Assembly: GCA_036924085.1 (NCBI GenBank) | Contig: JAVGWX010000007.1 | Coordinates: forward strand, 73,671,948 to 73,735,947 | Origin: Ariolimax columbianus | Taxonomy: Eukaryota; Mollusca; Gastropoda; Stylommatophora; Arionidae | Direction: 5' to 3' | Length of the DNA stretch: 64,000 bases | Part shown: piece after piece, positions 20,976 to 33,746 of the stretch | How the letters are laid out: every line of letters begins with the position of its first letter | Numbering within the stretch: position 1 is the first letter of the stretch | Made by a program: the position numbers and the translations under genes | Notes under the pieces: model-generated | The model's input: only the letters and a program-made list of their open reading frames with translations | Databases searched by the model: none | What the model was told of the DNA's origin: nothing

Positions 20976-21211
20976 CAGATGTGGATATATTGAGATCGGA
21001 TTTAGATAACATTCGAGAGTGGTTTGTAGGTTCGCAAATGGAGTTTAATGTAGATAAATGTACAGTCATCCACATGGGAAGATCCAATATGAAACAATAA
21101 GAATAAATTGGATGGGCATAGCTTTTAGAGCAAGGTGATGAAATGAAACTGTATGTATACAGATTCTGCAGAGTCTTCTAAACCAGTTTAAGGACGTTAA
21201 GCTAAGTTAAG
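20976..21211 (+). mobile_element. CR1-like deletion derivative, copy 1
   Basis: The first part encodes ADVDILRSDLDNIREWFVGS, then QMEFNVDKCTVIHMGRSNMK. This is the block just after the FADD box in CR1-like RTs. It is joined near 21103 to the last codons (NKLDGHSF-stop) and the family 3' UTR ending ACGTTAAGCTAAGTTAA. It carries part of the region deleted from 6693-8634. Confidence 0.8.
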
Positions 21212-21600
21212 GATATCTGCATTTTTCCTTTTTGCTATCCATTGTATTTTGAGCACTTTTCTATAGTCCTTTAGTTCAAAAGATGCAATCCTCTTCTTAA
21301 GTGTTTGTGTGGGGGTCCACGTTTCATATCCGTATGTCTTCATCGGTATAATGCAAGTTCACAGAATAGTTATTTTCATTTTATTAATGTTCTGTCATCA
21401 GTTTCTCATTTTATTGAACCTCTGCATTGCCGTAGCCATTGACGCTTATAACTGAGCCGAGGTACTCAAAGCTTGTGACTTAAAGCTTGTGACTTTCTCA
21501 ATCTTCTGTTGTTCTAAAAAAAACTTTAGGTTTGGTCTTTGCCTTGCCTGTGATCGTTATCTTGGTTGTACTTTAAATTCAGGTATAGATTTTGGACTTC
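21212..21600 (-). mobile_element. Endonuclease-RT element, RT thumb fragment, copy 1
   Basis: Minus-strand reading gives FEYLGSVISVNGYGNAEVQ (about 21480-21420), then PMKTYGYETWTPTQTLKKRI (about 21345-21290) and ASFELKDYRKVLKIQWIAKR. The pattern FxYLGSxI, then LYGCETWT and RxxAFExxxxRxxLxIxW is the thumb of endonuclease-RT type elements. Copy 1 has Tyr where the family Cys is expected. A 14-bp AAGCTTGTGACTTA duplication lies at 21469-21495. This fragment runs up to the nominal unit boundary. Confidence 0.75.
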
Positions 21601-21654
21601 GTTGAGTTGTGTTTACGCTCATCAGTACTTTTATATTTCGCTAGTTGTTAGACC

Positions 21655-22453
21655 CACCGGGCTAGATCGCATGTGGACACAGTCCTGGTGTGAACAGACT
21701 ATCTACAATGCAGTTAGTAAACTAGCCTTATCTTGTAAAGCGAGCTATGCAAGTTTTCATTCCATTTCCAACAATATATCTCTGCAAATATGGATTTTCG
21801 ACATTTGTAGCAAAAAAGAAAAACAAATCGAAACCGATTAGATGTCTAACATGGCAAACGTGTGGTTTGTACAACACAACAGTTGAATCCTCTTCGAGAA
21901 AGAGAAACAACAAGCCTTCACGCGGTCAGCATTTCTTGATCTTTGTGACCCGTTCCTCAGCCTTGCATATATACGCAGCACGTTCATTCAAACAATAATG
22001 AAATTAACTTTCTTCTATTTTAAATGTATTGTGTTTCTATTGAAATTGTTAAGAAAGACACATATATCACATGTACTTTTGTGTTTTTAAAAAAAAACTA
22101 TTTCTATATAACTGGTTCTTTGCTATTGTATTTTATGTATTTAAAAACATTATTCCGAGAAGCGGTACGTGACATACACTTGACAAGGAAGACCATAGAA
22201 CACAAATAGCTAACAACTTTCCCTTAGACGATTAACAAAAACCTGTCTTGACATAGTCGCCATCACGGCCTGCGATGGGCATCAGAACATGACACAACCG
22301 TTGAGTTACAGGAACAATTTGTATCTACAGTTAACATCATTTGCTGAATAAGAACGATCATCAATGGGCAGAAGCGTGCGGTGAACACCTTTCATTTTTG
22401 GGCTAAAGAGAAATACTCTCCATTTAATGTACAATATGTAACTAAGTTAACGT
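21655..22453. other. Unidentified segment, copy 2
   Basis: This matches 1-798 with scattered substitutions. A CAA-to-CTA style change creates a TAG in the small frame that stays open in copies 1 and 3. An A-run near 22088 has replaced the T-run of the other copies. Confidence 0.6.
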
Positions 22454-22744
22454 CTTTATACGGGTTGAGAAGACTACCTCTTTATACTGGTTTAGAAGAC
22501 TGAAACTTTATACTGGTTTAGAAGACTGTGTCTTTATATTGGTTTATAAGACGATGTCTTTATAATGGTTTAGAAGACGATGTCTTTATACTGCTTAGAA
22601 TGACTATATCTTTATACTGGTTTAGAAGACTACGTGTTTATACTGGCTTAGAAAACTATGCAGAGTCTGTAACCAACCAGTTTCATTTACATTTCCTAGC
22701 TCTAAAAGCTATGTGCATCCAATCTATTCTTAAATGCTTTAATT
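22454..22744 (-). mobile_element. CR1-like 3' end with expanded tail, copy 2
   Basis: Same insertion as 799-1090. The array spans 22454-22661 and has lost one base in the fifth unit (ACTGCTTAG for ACTGCCTTAG). Unit number is unchanged. Confidence 0.8.
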
Positions 22745-22940
22745 GTTCCAGCCTAAAACTACTTCATATGGCAATACATTCTAAGCATTCACCACTGTAC
22801 AGCTTATGTAGCTTACCAGTGACACTTTTACCGGTACAGTTCTCGCAGCTTAGCTCACTTGAACTTCAACCGATGCACAAAATTGAGAAATGAAATAAAG
22901 AAATAAATTTATTCTACCGGGGAATGCCGCCATTGTGGAA

Positions 22941-22994
22941 GGGGGGGGGGGGGTGGTGGTGGTGGTGGTGAGTGGTGTGGTGAGGAGGGGGGGG
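22941..22994 (+). repeat. G-rich tract, copy 2
   Basis: Shorter version of 1287-1346; both G-runs have contracted. Confidence 0.85.
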
Positions 22995-23075
22995 CGGTCC
23001 GCAAATCGCCGGAATATCGTCGAGTATTGTAACGCAAATTGAGAATCAGATTGTGAAGAATACTACTGCTGTTTA

Positions 23076-23112
23076 TTCTTCTTCTTCTTCTTCTTCTTCT
23101 TCTTCTTCTTTT
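23076..23112. repeat. TTC microsatellite tail, copy 2
   Basis: Same tail as 1428-1470 with fewer repeats. Confidence 0.8.
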
Positions 23113-26100
23113 TCATCAACCTCTATTTTTTCGAAAAAAGCAGCGGTCATCCTAAGGCTGTCGACACTGCCATAGAGCATGTCTAGTGTTTGTCACTGGT
23201 GATGGCCACATGTGCTTTCTCTGGTCCTCGTATGTCTGCAGTTTTGCAGCATGTGTTCAGCGGTCATTTTCCCGGTGCCACAAGTGCATTCTTCAGTGCC
23301 ACCTATCTTCAGTTTATTGAAAAGGTGGTACCTTAGTCTGTTGTGGCCTGTGCGGAGTCTGAAGACCACGACCTGCTCTCTTCTGTCCAACTGGTAATAA
23401 GCATCGTTTTTTTGTGTAGCCAGTATGTTCTGTTTCCCATTTGGCCATGTATCTGGCTCTAATAAGCCTTTTGGACTCTTCGTAGGTCAAACTAGAATCT
23501 GGTTGTGGTAGTCTTGCACCTTCTTTTGCCAGTCTGTCTGCCTCCTCGTTGCCTTGGAAGTTACAGTGGGATGGAACCCACTGTACCACTACACTTTTTG
23601 GTGCGGACTGCTGGCATAGTTGACAGAGTACTGCTCTTAAATCATTTAGTTCAGTATTTTTCTACTTTTTAGTGCTGTGACTACGGCCAGGGCATCTGTA
23701 AACAGGACTATCTGCCTTTCATTTCGTTTGCCTGTCAGCATTGCTTCTGCTGCATCCCTCAGTGCCTCTGCCTCCGCTCTGAAATAACATGAGTATTTTC
23801 CAGTTGCCACTGACAGTGTTATTATTTTACCATTTGGTAGGCTCAGGAATACCTCAGGTTACAGACCCGTCGGTGTATACATGGGTCCAGTCCATGCTTG
23901 GGTAGTTTTTCGTTATGTACCTCAGGGTTATGTCTCTTCTTTCTGTTTCAGTCTGGCTGTTCTTGTTTCAAATACCTGGTATATTTTCTACCACCTCCGG
24001 AATGATATGCTGCTTCCAGGTAAGTTTTGCGTACAGAAGGGATGGGCTTTGGTGTTAATGTGTTCATAGTGTCTTCGCTCATCTTTGCTTTGGCTATTTC
24101 TGCAAAGTTTCTCCGCTTTAGTTTCCCATTTCCAAATCTATTTAGTCTCTGATGCATTGGGTGGTCTGTCAGTCTTCTGAGTTTCTCTGCTTGCTGCTGG
24201 GCTCTGCAGTCTCTTCTGTCGGTCATGGATTGCAGATTTCTAATCTTTTCCAGTTCTACAATTGGCGTTGACTTCATGCCTGCTGTTATAACTCTCATGG
24301 CTTGGTTTTGAAGTTTGCTAATTTTATCAAAGTTAGCCTTTGCTGCTGTTGCCCATACCGCAATGTCATACTCGAGAACTGGTCTCACTCTTCCAGTATA
24401 CAGTTTCGTCTGTTCCCCAGCTTGTGCCAGCAAGTTTCCTAATGATTGCCATTCTTTGTCTGGCTCTCATTCGGTTTTTCTCGATCTGACTTTTCCATGT
24501 CATGCACCGATCAAATGTGACTCCCATGTAGTTTTGGTTGCCGTTTGTCCGCAGATATTTGCCGTTAAGACTTATTTTGGTGTTCTGGGGTTTGTTTGAA
24601 AGCGAGAATATCGTACATGTTTTTTCCTCATTTATTTTGACCAGCCATGAGTTCGCCCACTCCTCCAACGATGTTAGGGCCTGCTGCATCCGATTGCTTG
24701 CTATGGTGAGATTTTTTTCAGACGTCCACATAGCCAGATCGTCTGCAAACATGGAGCTGTGGACTCTTCTTGGTAGATTTTCTGTGATGTTGTTTATATT
24801 CACCAGGAGAGGTGTTGGTGACAGTACTCCCCTTTGGTGTATTCTCTGCTCAAGTGTCACCTTTTTGCTCATCTGCTATTGTACTTGAACTATGGTTTTC
24901 GAGGTAGTCGCTGATCCATCTGTACATTTTCCCACAAACTTCACTTCTTCGTAGCTTGACTTTAAGTCCCTTTATCCACACCTTGTCAAATGCCTTCTCT
25001 AAATTCACCCAAACCGCTACTGTGTGGTTTTCTCCTGGTACGCATCATCTATTAACTGGGCTATGAGAGTGATCTGGTCCTCAGTGGATCTGTGCTGTCT
25101 AAAGCCTGCTTGCTGTGGAATTAGTATGTGTTTTTCTTCCAGATGCCACATCAGTCTGGTGTTTATCATACGTTCCATCAGTTTACCTACACAGCTCAGT
25201 AGACTGATAGGTCTGTATCCATTAGGATCTGTTCTATCTTTTTCTTTCTTTGGTACTGGTATAAGTACAGCGTCTTTTCATGTCTGAGGTACAATTCCCC
25301 TTTTCCAGCTTTGGTTCAGGACTGATAGTAACTTCCTCTTTGCTGTTTGGCCCAACTTCATCAGCAATTCGTGTTACCCCATCTTTTCCGGGCGATTTCT
25401 GTTTCTTTAGAGTTCTCATGGCCTCTTCCTTTTCATTCATTGTTAGTATTGCCATCATGTGCTCCTCTGGTGCCATATTGATGTAGTCGTGGCTCTTTTG
25501 TTCTTCACTATTGTCTGTGAGCCTGTCTGTAGGGACATCAATGTAGTTTGCTCTGGCATAGTGTTCGTTCTATAAAGGCGTTTGCTGCTTTTTTTTTTCC
25601 AGTAAGCATGTTGTTGTCTCCATGCTTGATGGTAATTTGTTCATTTGATGGTGTTTCGTCATTCATGGCTCTGACTAACTTCCATAGTTTGTTCTCTTCT
25701 TTATCTAAATTGAGGCTTTCTGTTTTATTTTTCCAGCTGTCTCTTGTTATATGGTTTAGTGTTCTTTTGTATTTCGCCGTGATAGCCTTGAGGGCGATAT
25801 TTGCCTCCATAGATTGTTCTCTCTCTGCCATGTTCCTAGCATTTGAGACTTCGTCTTCCGCTTTCTAAAATTCATCATTCCAATATGACTTGTAGTTTTT
25901 CCTTGCCCCTCTTGGGATGGTTTCGGTGGCTGCTTGCATTATTGCTTTGCTTAGGCTTTCCACCATAGGTTTTATATTGTTATTCTATGTGTTGATGGTT
26001 TCACATAGCCGATCTGTCAGAATTGCAAATCTGTCCCAGTCGGCTCGTTTATAGTTCCAACGTAGGAGCGCTTTTATTTCCTGTGGGCCTACTTCCAAAT

Positions 26101-26666
26101 CAATTTCTAGCCTAATTGGCCTTTTGTCGCTACCTGCCAATTGGTTGAGCGACCTGGCCGTCTATGTGGTGAATATCAACCGTGTAAAAGGCCAAGTCTA
26201 GAGTAGAGGTGGTATGCCATGTTCTAGAATAGAAGATAGGGCTGTCCTCCAGCCTATTGAAAAGATAGAGATTTGTGTCTATCTCCCAGTCTTCCACTTC
26301 ATCGCCTCTTTTGTCTGTGTCCGAATATCCCCATCTCTCCGAGTGGCTGTTGAAGTCTCCAACTACTAGGCAGCTGGAGTTCTTGATTTCCATACTCGAG
26401 AGCGACAGGTCTTTGTTGGGTGGTCCATACAGGTTGAAGATGCGGATCTTCGTTTCTTGTGTCATTATGTCGAGTCCTACAATTTCTGCTTGTCCAGTGT
26501 GATTGACAGCTACCGCGCTCCTCGGTATGCAGTTATGTGTTAGTATCAGAACCCTTCCTTTGTCAAGACTGTAACATGCTAAAGCAACTGCGTTGTGAAT
26601 ACTGACCCACTGAGATGAACCCACACATACACACTTTTGTGAGAGTCTTGAAGAACTCCCCACCAC
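23113..26666 (-). pseudogene. Nimb/I-like ORF2 remnant, copy 2
   Basis: Same domain order and most of the same lesions as 1471-5023, including the box A Asn. Private damage: a Trp codon has become TAG at 25985-25987, one extra T lies in the T-run near 25590-25600, and one extra T near 23405-23412 shifts the frame between RNase H and the zinc knuckle. The extra T that breaks copy 1 near 1849 is absent, so RNase H here reads into the linker before failing at a different place. Confidence 0.85.
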
Positions 26667-26726
26667 AGTAGACTTTGTCCATAGAACTGGCCTTTACGTG
26701 TAGACTTAATACAATTGTCGGTGAGC

Positions 26727-26893
26727 TAGAAAAAGAAGGAAAAGAAGAAGAAAGAGAAGAAGAAGTAAAGAATGAAGAAGAAAATCGAGAAGAAGGAGTA
26801 GAAGAAGAAGAGGAATAAGAATAAGAAGAAGAAAAAGAAGAAGAAGAAAAAGAAGAAGAAGAAGAAGAAGAGAAAGAAGAAAAAAAAGAAGAT
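26727..26893 (+). repeat. GAA-rich purine tract, copy 2
   Basis: Same tract as 5085-5259 with an internal contraction near 26870. Confidence 0.9.
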
Positions 26894-27933
26894 AAACATG
26901 AGTAAATAGTACTACCTGATATTGCCCGAAGAAGATTTTAATGTTTAAATGAAGTATATCGTTAAAAAGCAACTAATCTGATTGGCAAACATCAGGCCAG
27001 TCTCTAAACCCTGATCTATGGGTGAGAGAGCTAGAGTGTGTACGCCAAACACGCCAGGAGGTTGAATCATTTCTACATGACACATACTCCAAATTGGCTA
27101 CAAGACCACATCACAAATAACCATACTCTTTTCATTACTACTACACTATTCATACACTTTTGTAGAAAGTTAAAGTGAGATAGACTGGCCAAGTTTCTCG
27201 AATGTCAAGTGAAAGGTTCCAAAAGAAACTTCTGTTTAGCGAGCTTAGCGCAAGTAAGGCGATCACCTGGACGTCAATAAAAGCGATTCAGTGAATCCTG
27301 GCAGTAAATCGTTTAGCCTGAAAAAGGCGAGGCCAAAAAGAGCCTTGCATGCAGTTAGCGAGAGTCGACGGGCGATCAGGTGGAAGTATAGAGTAGAGAG
27401 AAAACCAGCACCAGCTGGTGTTGGCTTAATCTGTCATGCACGTATCCGCCCACAGACTTGAGGGCGCAGTATGACACATGATGATGTTGGTTATTCTCAT
27501 CGACGGCGATAAGCCCATTATTATTGTCATGATCATATTTCTTCAAAATCAAGTAAATACCGGATCAAGATGGTGAGCAGCGCATGAGCTGCAGCGGTCA
27601 GCGAGCCATAGCTGACTGATAGCGTTAGGGCTAGCGAACCGGAGCTGCCAAGGCCGTTCTACACGTCCGCGCAGTATTCTAGAAAACAGGCTGCAACAGA
27701 GCAGACTGGCTAAGGAGAAGGGATCGAAGAGGTAATGCTAACTCAGTACTCAAAAAATGCTTACTGAAGTCGGATGTGTTGGACCGAAAGGTGCAAATAT
27801 CGACATAACGCATTCCGTTCTCTGGACTGCGTTCTGCTATTTAGGCCCGTGTCAGGGTTTGGTAGCGGGAGATGGAGAACAAACGAAGCCAAGCCAAGAC
27901 AAGTAAATACATTTAATATTCATCAGTTCATTG
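26894..27933. other. Mostly unidentified segment, copy 2
   Basis: Matches 5260-6299. The possible finger-like stretch is at 27324-27524, and the motif shared with 41500-41591 is at 27809-27904. Confidence 0.35.
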
Positions 27934-28308
27934 GCGTCTCAGTCACTGATCATCATGCGCCTGGCGCCCTGGCGAAGTTTGCCCAGCTCTGTCTCCCGTA
28001 TTTCGACACAGTCTGCTATGGCTGCAAACGCCGGTACGTGAGTGGCAGTCCCTGTCGCAGATCGTACAACGGGGCTGAGGAGACTGACATGCCGGGGTGT
28101 TCCCCGATCTTTTCTCTGGATCCAGATGGCCTCTACAAGCGTCGGCAACTACTGTGCACCTCCCAACTGACTGTCTGCAATCGACTCAATCCTGAGCTTT
28201 CGGCTTGGATGTCGCATGACGTCATATCCATCTTGTATACGTCCTTGAATCGCTGTGTGGGGTAGTCGATTCCTTTAGCTGCAGTGATCAGTTGTCCATA
28301 AAATATAT
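27934..28308 (-). mobile_element. RTE-like C-terminus, copy 2
   Basis: Same fragment as 6300-6674. It differs near 27966, where it has GCGCCC rather than the GCTCCC of copy 1. The finger residues are all kept. Confidence 0.7.
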
Positions 28309-28326
28309 CCTATAAAAGCCTTTACA

Positions 28327-30268
28327 ATGTATGCAAATATACACTCGCGAGCATACGACTACTCTAAGACAGATGTACAGAAGATGAAAGATACAGACAG
28401 CCACATAAACTGGAAAGATATTGTCAGAGGTACAGACGTTGAACAAGAGGCAGAGTGTTTCAAAACACTTTTAGAACAACTAAAAGTCGAATATGTTCCA
28501 TGTATGGAGGTAAACACCAATCATAAGAAGTGGATTACTAGATTTGTAGCTAAATGTACAAGAGCTTAAAATAAAGCCTGGACAATGTATTTAAAGGCAA
28601 GTAAATCAAAAAAGATATATGAAAAATATTTGGACAAGCAAAACATAGCTCAGAAAGTAAATAAAGCAGCAAAAATAGACTTTGAAAAAAACTTACTAAT
28701 AGGATCAAGACTGATGGTGAAAGCTTCTTTTCTAATGTTAGAAATAAATAAAGACCTAAAAACAAGGTAGGCTTTCTCATAGACAGTACAGTGACAATAA
28801 GCAGAGAAAATAGGGAGATAGCTAATCTAATAAATCAATACGTTGGCACAGTCTATACAAAAGAACACTCCTCCAAGATACCAGAGCCTATACATATTTT
28901 CAAATGTCAAATGGATATAGTGCGATTAAAGTCATTCTGTATTACGGAGGAAATGGTTCTAAAAAGATTGGAAGGATTAAAAGTGGATAAATGTACAGAT
29001 CAAGATGGTATCCATTCATCAATGCTATTTGAAGTATAGACTAACTAGTTAAACCATTGGCTATATTATTTTCTCAATCACTTGCAAAATGGATTGTTCC
29101 AAGAGATTGGAAAGATGCAGGAGTGATTCCCTTATTCAAAAGAGGAAAGAAATCAGATCCAGCTAATTAAGTAAGTTTAACGTGCATAGTCTGAAAATTG
29201 TTAGAGTCAATAATGAAAGAAAACATTGTAATGCATCTAGACAGGTTAAATCTAATCAGAAATAGTCAGCATGGGTTTACTAGCGGGAGACCGTGCTTAA
29301 CAAATCTATTGGAGTGCATGGAGATGATTACTAAAATCATAGATAAGGGAGAACCAGTGGATGTTATTTATCTAGATTTTACAAAGGCTTTTGATATAGT
29401 ACCTCATCAACGATTATTTAAAAAGTTAAAATCACATGGGATAGATGGGCAGGTTGCCGATTGGATTGAAAGTTGGTTAACGGGAAGAAGACAGCGATTG
29501 GCATAAATAAGGAGTACTCTGAGTGGTGTGAAGTAAAAAATGGAACAAAATTACAGAATTGCGAGAACAATAATAGAATGATAGATAACGAAAGAGACAT
29601 AGGGGTAATAATAGAGCATACAGGTAAGGTGAGTGAGCAAGTCCAGGTAGCAGTGAATAAGTCAAATGCAACGTTAGGTATGATAAAAAAAAAGAAATAT
29701 TAAACATAGGAGTAATGAGATGATTGACACACTGTATAAAGCATTAGTTAGACCTAGATCGGAGTACTGTGTACAGGTGTGGAGTACTTGTCGTAGAAGA
29801 GCTATAAATATGCTGGAAAGGATACAAAGAATAGCGACAAAACTGATAGTGGGATTCCAGAATTACAGTTACGAGGAAAGACTCAGAAAAACCGGCCGTT
29901 AATGTCTAGAAAAGAGACGAATTAAACGTGACTAAATCTAAGTTGATAAGATAATCACAGCAAAAGTTAAATTGGACTATAACAAGTTTTTCAAAATACA
30001 ACCACCAGCGAGAACAAGAGGACACAGATACAAATTAACTAACGAAAGGTCCAAATTGGACACAGAACATTTTTTTTTATTCAGACAGTGGTGAATGCTT
30101 GGAATGCTTTGCCCCAGGAAATAGTGCAGGCAGAGACAGTTAATGAATTTAAGAATAAATATGATGTACATAGTTATTAGAGCAGGGTAATGCAAATGGG
30201 ACTGGTTGTCTACAGACTCTGATGAGTTTTCTAAACCAATATAAAAACGTTATGTTAAGTTAAGTTAT
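28327..30268 (+). mobile_element. CR1-like ORF2 remnant, copy 2
   Basis: Same element and same palm deletion as 6693-8634. Private change: TSGRPC for TRGRPC near 29283. It shares the Lys codon in VNKSNATL with copy 3, where copy 1 has Arg. Confidence 0.85.
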
Positions 30269-30272
30269 GCCG

Positions 30273-30424
30273 TGTTTGTTAGCTTACTCAGTACGTTTTA
30301 TGATTGTGCTAACTTTTTGTTTCACCGCTTCACATTGTTCTTTGTAGGACAATGTGCGATCCATTGTAATTCCTAGGTACTTAGGTGTATCTGTATGTTT
30401 AAGTTTATGCCCCTGCCAACTAAT
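30273..30424 (-). mobile_element. Jockey-like RT scrap, copy 2
   Basis: Same scrap as 8639-8790. The codon after KH is ACA rather than ATA (Ile to Thr) near 30391. Confidence 0.7.
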
Positions 30425-30436
30425 CTTTCAATAGAG

Positions 30437-30984
30437 AATATATTAAGAAGAGTCCACAGCTCCATGTTTGCAGACGATCTGGCTTTGTGGACCACTGAAG
30501 AAAATCGGATGCAGCAGGCCCTAACATCGCTGGAGTAGTGGACGATGAGACAGACAGACTGGCTAAAGTAGGTGCAAGGTTACCACAACCAGATTCTAGT
30601 GTGAGTGTGACCTACGAAGAGTTCAGATACAAGGCCAAATGGGAAACAGAGCATACTGGCTACACAAAAAATGAGGCCTACTACCAGTTGAACAGAAGAG
30701 AGCAGGTCATGGTCTTCAGACTCCGCACAGGCCACAACAGACTGAGGTACCATCTATTCAATAAACTGAAGAAAGGTGGTACTGACGAATGCACCTGTGG
30801 TACAGGGAAAATGACCGCGGAACATCCGCTGCAAAATTGTCCGACATACGAGAACCAGAGAAAGCACATGTATCCATCACCAGTGGAAACACTAGACAAG
30901 CTCTATGGCAGTGTCGACAGCCTCAAGATGACAGCTGCCTTCTTCGAAAAAATTCAAGTTGACGTCTGACAGCGTACGAAGAAG
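30437..30984 (+). mobile_element. Nimb-like internally deleted element, copy 2
   Basis: Same deletion junction as 8803-9350. Private codons: LAKVGARL for LAKEGARL near 30570 and NEAYYQ for NDAYYQ near 30673. Confidence 0.85.
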
Positions 30985-33746
30985 AAGATTTACCTCGAAT
31001 TGTTTTTAACACCTGCACAAATTAACAGTCATCTAACAATATTCATATTTCTGTTGTTCATCCTCTCTCTCTTTCTCTCTCTCTCTACTTTGGTCTTCTT
31101 GTTTCTCTGTACTCTCAGCAATCAATGCTGACTACCAACTAATGTGTGACAAATATGAACTGCTGTGATCATATAAGACATTCCAATGTACCCCGCCCAC
31201 TACCAGTTAAAGGCCAACACAAAATACAGAAGGGATTGAAGCTCACGAGCAAAAACATGCATTTAGAACGTGCCAACCGTAGCGACAATCCGCCCAAGAA
31301 ACTGTTCATTATGTCAAGGAAAGAATGTCAGAATAATAACACAGCCAACTTGCTGTTTACATTCATGGATACATCGAGTAATACAAATATACTGTAGTCG
31401 GGGATGCTGTGGTAGAAACTTCTCTATACGAGGTTTTAGCTTTTATCAGATGGGGATAGCCAGTTCCCTTCCTCGAAGTCTTGGCTTACAATATCACTGA
31501 TATATAAATGTATTGTTATTACCGCTAGGGATGAGGTACTAGAATCTTCATTGTTCTGATACACACACGAATCCATGAACTGGTCAATACGACATGATAC
31601 CGCACAAAGGACAACGGTCTGTGTTAGAAAAGGGCAAGTCTTTCAAGAATCCAGAAATTGAAACCTCTAATCAAACCAAAAACTTCAGGTTTTGTGAAAA
31701 CCAATTCCTGTTCCTCTATCATTTCTCCTAACAGTAAATCTGGGACTCGTTTACAGCTGGGTTGGCTGGAACAAGTTGCAGCCGGAAAGAAGCAGCCACT
31801 CTACCAACGTTGTATCCTACGCTCTACATGTACATATAGTGTGGTCTTATGTTTCCTCTAATAACATGTCTTAATGGTAATCACACATTTTCTTCTGCTT
31901 ATCTCACGGAATAATCATTCCTTCATGGTTTTATGCTTAAACATCTATCTAATTGTTCTATTATAGGTCAATGGCCAATGTTTTGTTATTATTATTGTCA
32001 TGATTATTATCATCAACATCCTCATCATCTTCTATCAACTTGTGTCATTAGAAGGCGTGGAAGGGGGTGTAGTTTTATGTCGTGTGCCATCTTCGTCGCC
32101 GATGTTGTTGACATCCAGTTTTTCTTTAAACATAGCGAGGGACATAACCAAACAAATACAAAAAATATATAATTAAGAGTTATCCCATCATAAAAAATTT
32201 GCGTGAGAGGTTCTGGCTTGGGCGTCTCCCCTCTTTATCCAGGTTACAAACCTTAGAACGAGTGAGCTATGGCCCTACACCAGAACCACATGGACGTGTA
32301 CATTGGCATCTGTACACTGAAGGCGATAGGTGTTAATTATCCACCCGACCAAATTTCTCACGCTTGTTGTCGTCCTCGTGCACGACATATGGGGAGGAAC
32401 AGCTCGCGACCCCGGGCGCTCGTCGGCGACGATTGTGACAGCAAAGCCGTGCTTATCACAAGAGCTGAACCTTGAACCTTGACCGGCGTCGAAGTCATGG
32501 AGCGAACTAGACAAGTAACTGGCAGAAGACAACACTGGCTGCTCCTGTAGCTGTTAATAGTAAGGTTAGAGTTAGCATATATGCTGATGCCTGTTTAAGT
32601 TAGCTCTGTTGTGGTGACAGCGACTCGCATATTGTTTTTAAAATGAATTTAATAATATTCATAAAATGCAAATAAATGTTAAAAATTTCCGAAAGGTAAA
32701 TTTCGAATGGTATGCTCCATTATACGCACCCTTAACTATTATTAGTATTTGCTTTATTTTCATGTAATTATTAAATGATTTATATTAGTGTAGTGCATTT
32801 ATTACATCCCTTTCTTTTGAATACATTGCCCTTATGACGAAGTAATCATTGTCCGTGTAAATACAGTTCACTACTAGGCCGTGAAACTGTTATCTAGCTA
32901 ATCGAAGATCATGTGCTGAAAGTTGTTTATGGTTAAGCGTGCTTATATTCCGTGTGTGCTACTTTTAAATTGTTCAAGCTTGGATATGTAAAAGCAAATG
33001 TATGTAGACTTTTATGTTATAAATTTCTCTAACATACCATCTATAGATTGTTAATCTCATTGTAAATATCCAAATTTTAAACTGTACATTTTTTAGAACA
33101 GGACACCCATTACCATCATTTTAATAACACTAGCCATATGGAATCTTGCATGTTTACTGCTGGCTGAATATATGTAAAAATAATATTCATAATGTGGCAT
33201 AAGAAATACGTAAACATTAAATTGAACCTTATTCCATTGTGTGTTTGTTTCTTGTTTATTTCTTTATTTCACAAGACGCATAAGTTGCCATATTAACAAA
33301 TGTAAACAAACAGATATTAAAGTACACATTCCTAAAGCCCAGGTATTGATAAAATTGCTCTTTGCTGTCACTCTGTGTATTTATGGTATATTCGAATACT
33401 GACACTATTAACATACACCAAATTGAAAGCATGGTAGTAATACATATATTATTATTTTAAACATACATTTTTGTACGAATGCACATATTTCTTTACGTTT
33501 GTGTGTGCGTGTGTGTACAACTGTGTAAAACCCTACAGTATTGACATATTTCCAAAACTACTTATTACGTACTGTTCCTGCTGGCATTATAAATGCAGCT
33601 CAAGAATAGATTGCAAAACACCTTCGATTGGTTCTGTTGTTGTTGATTCATCCATTAAGCAAATACATACACAGTAGGCGTTTAGCTTGTTTGAAAAGGC
33701 CAGTCTTTGCAAACCGTCGAAGGGTTTGAGAGTTGATAATGCAATT
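30985..33746. other. Unassigned AT-rich segment, copy 2
   Basis: Matches 9351-12112 with scattered substitutions and no new feature. Confidence 0.6.

Larger units (their letters stand above)
1..21654 (+). repeat. 22-kb tandem macrosatellite unit, copy 1
   Basis: Position 1 begins a sequence that recurs at 21655 and 44001 in the same orientation. All landmarks keep the same order and strand in each copy: the Nimb-like element, the CR1-like element, the 55-bp minisatellite and the SINE. Copy 1 is the shortest complete period in the window. The edges used here are arbitrary because the array is continuous and the window may open mid-unit. Copy 1 has private changes, for example a Ser rather than Ala codon near 6332. 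Copies 2 and 3 share a third 57-bp block that copy 1 lacks, so copy 1 looks like the outlier. Confidence 0.95.
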
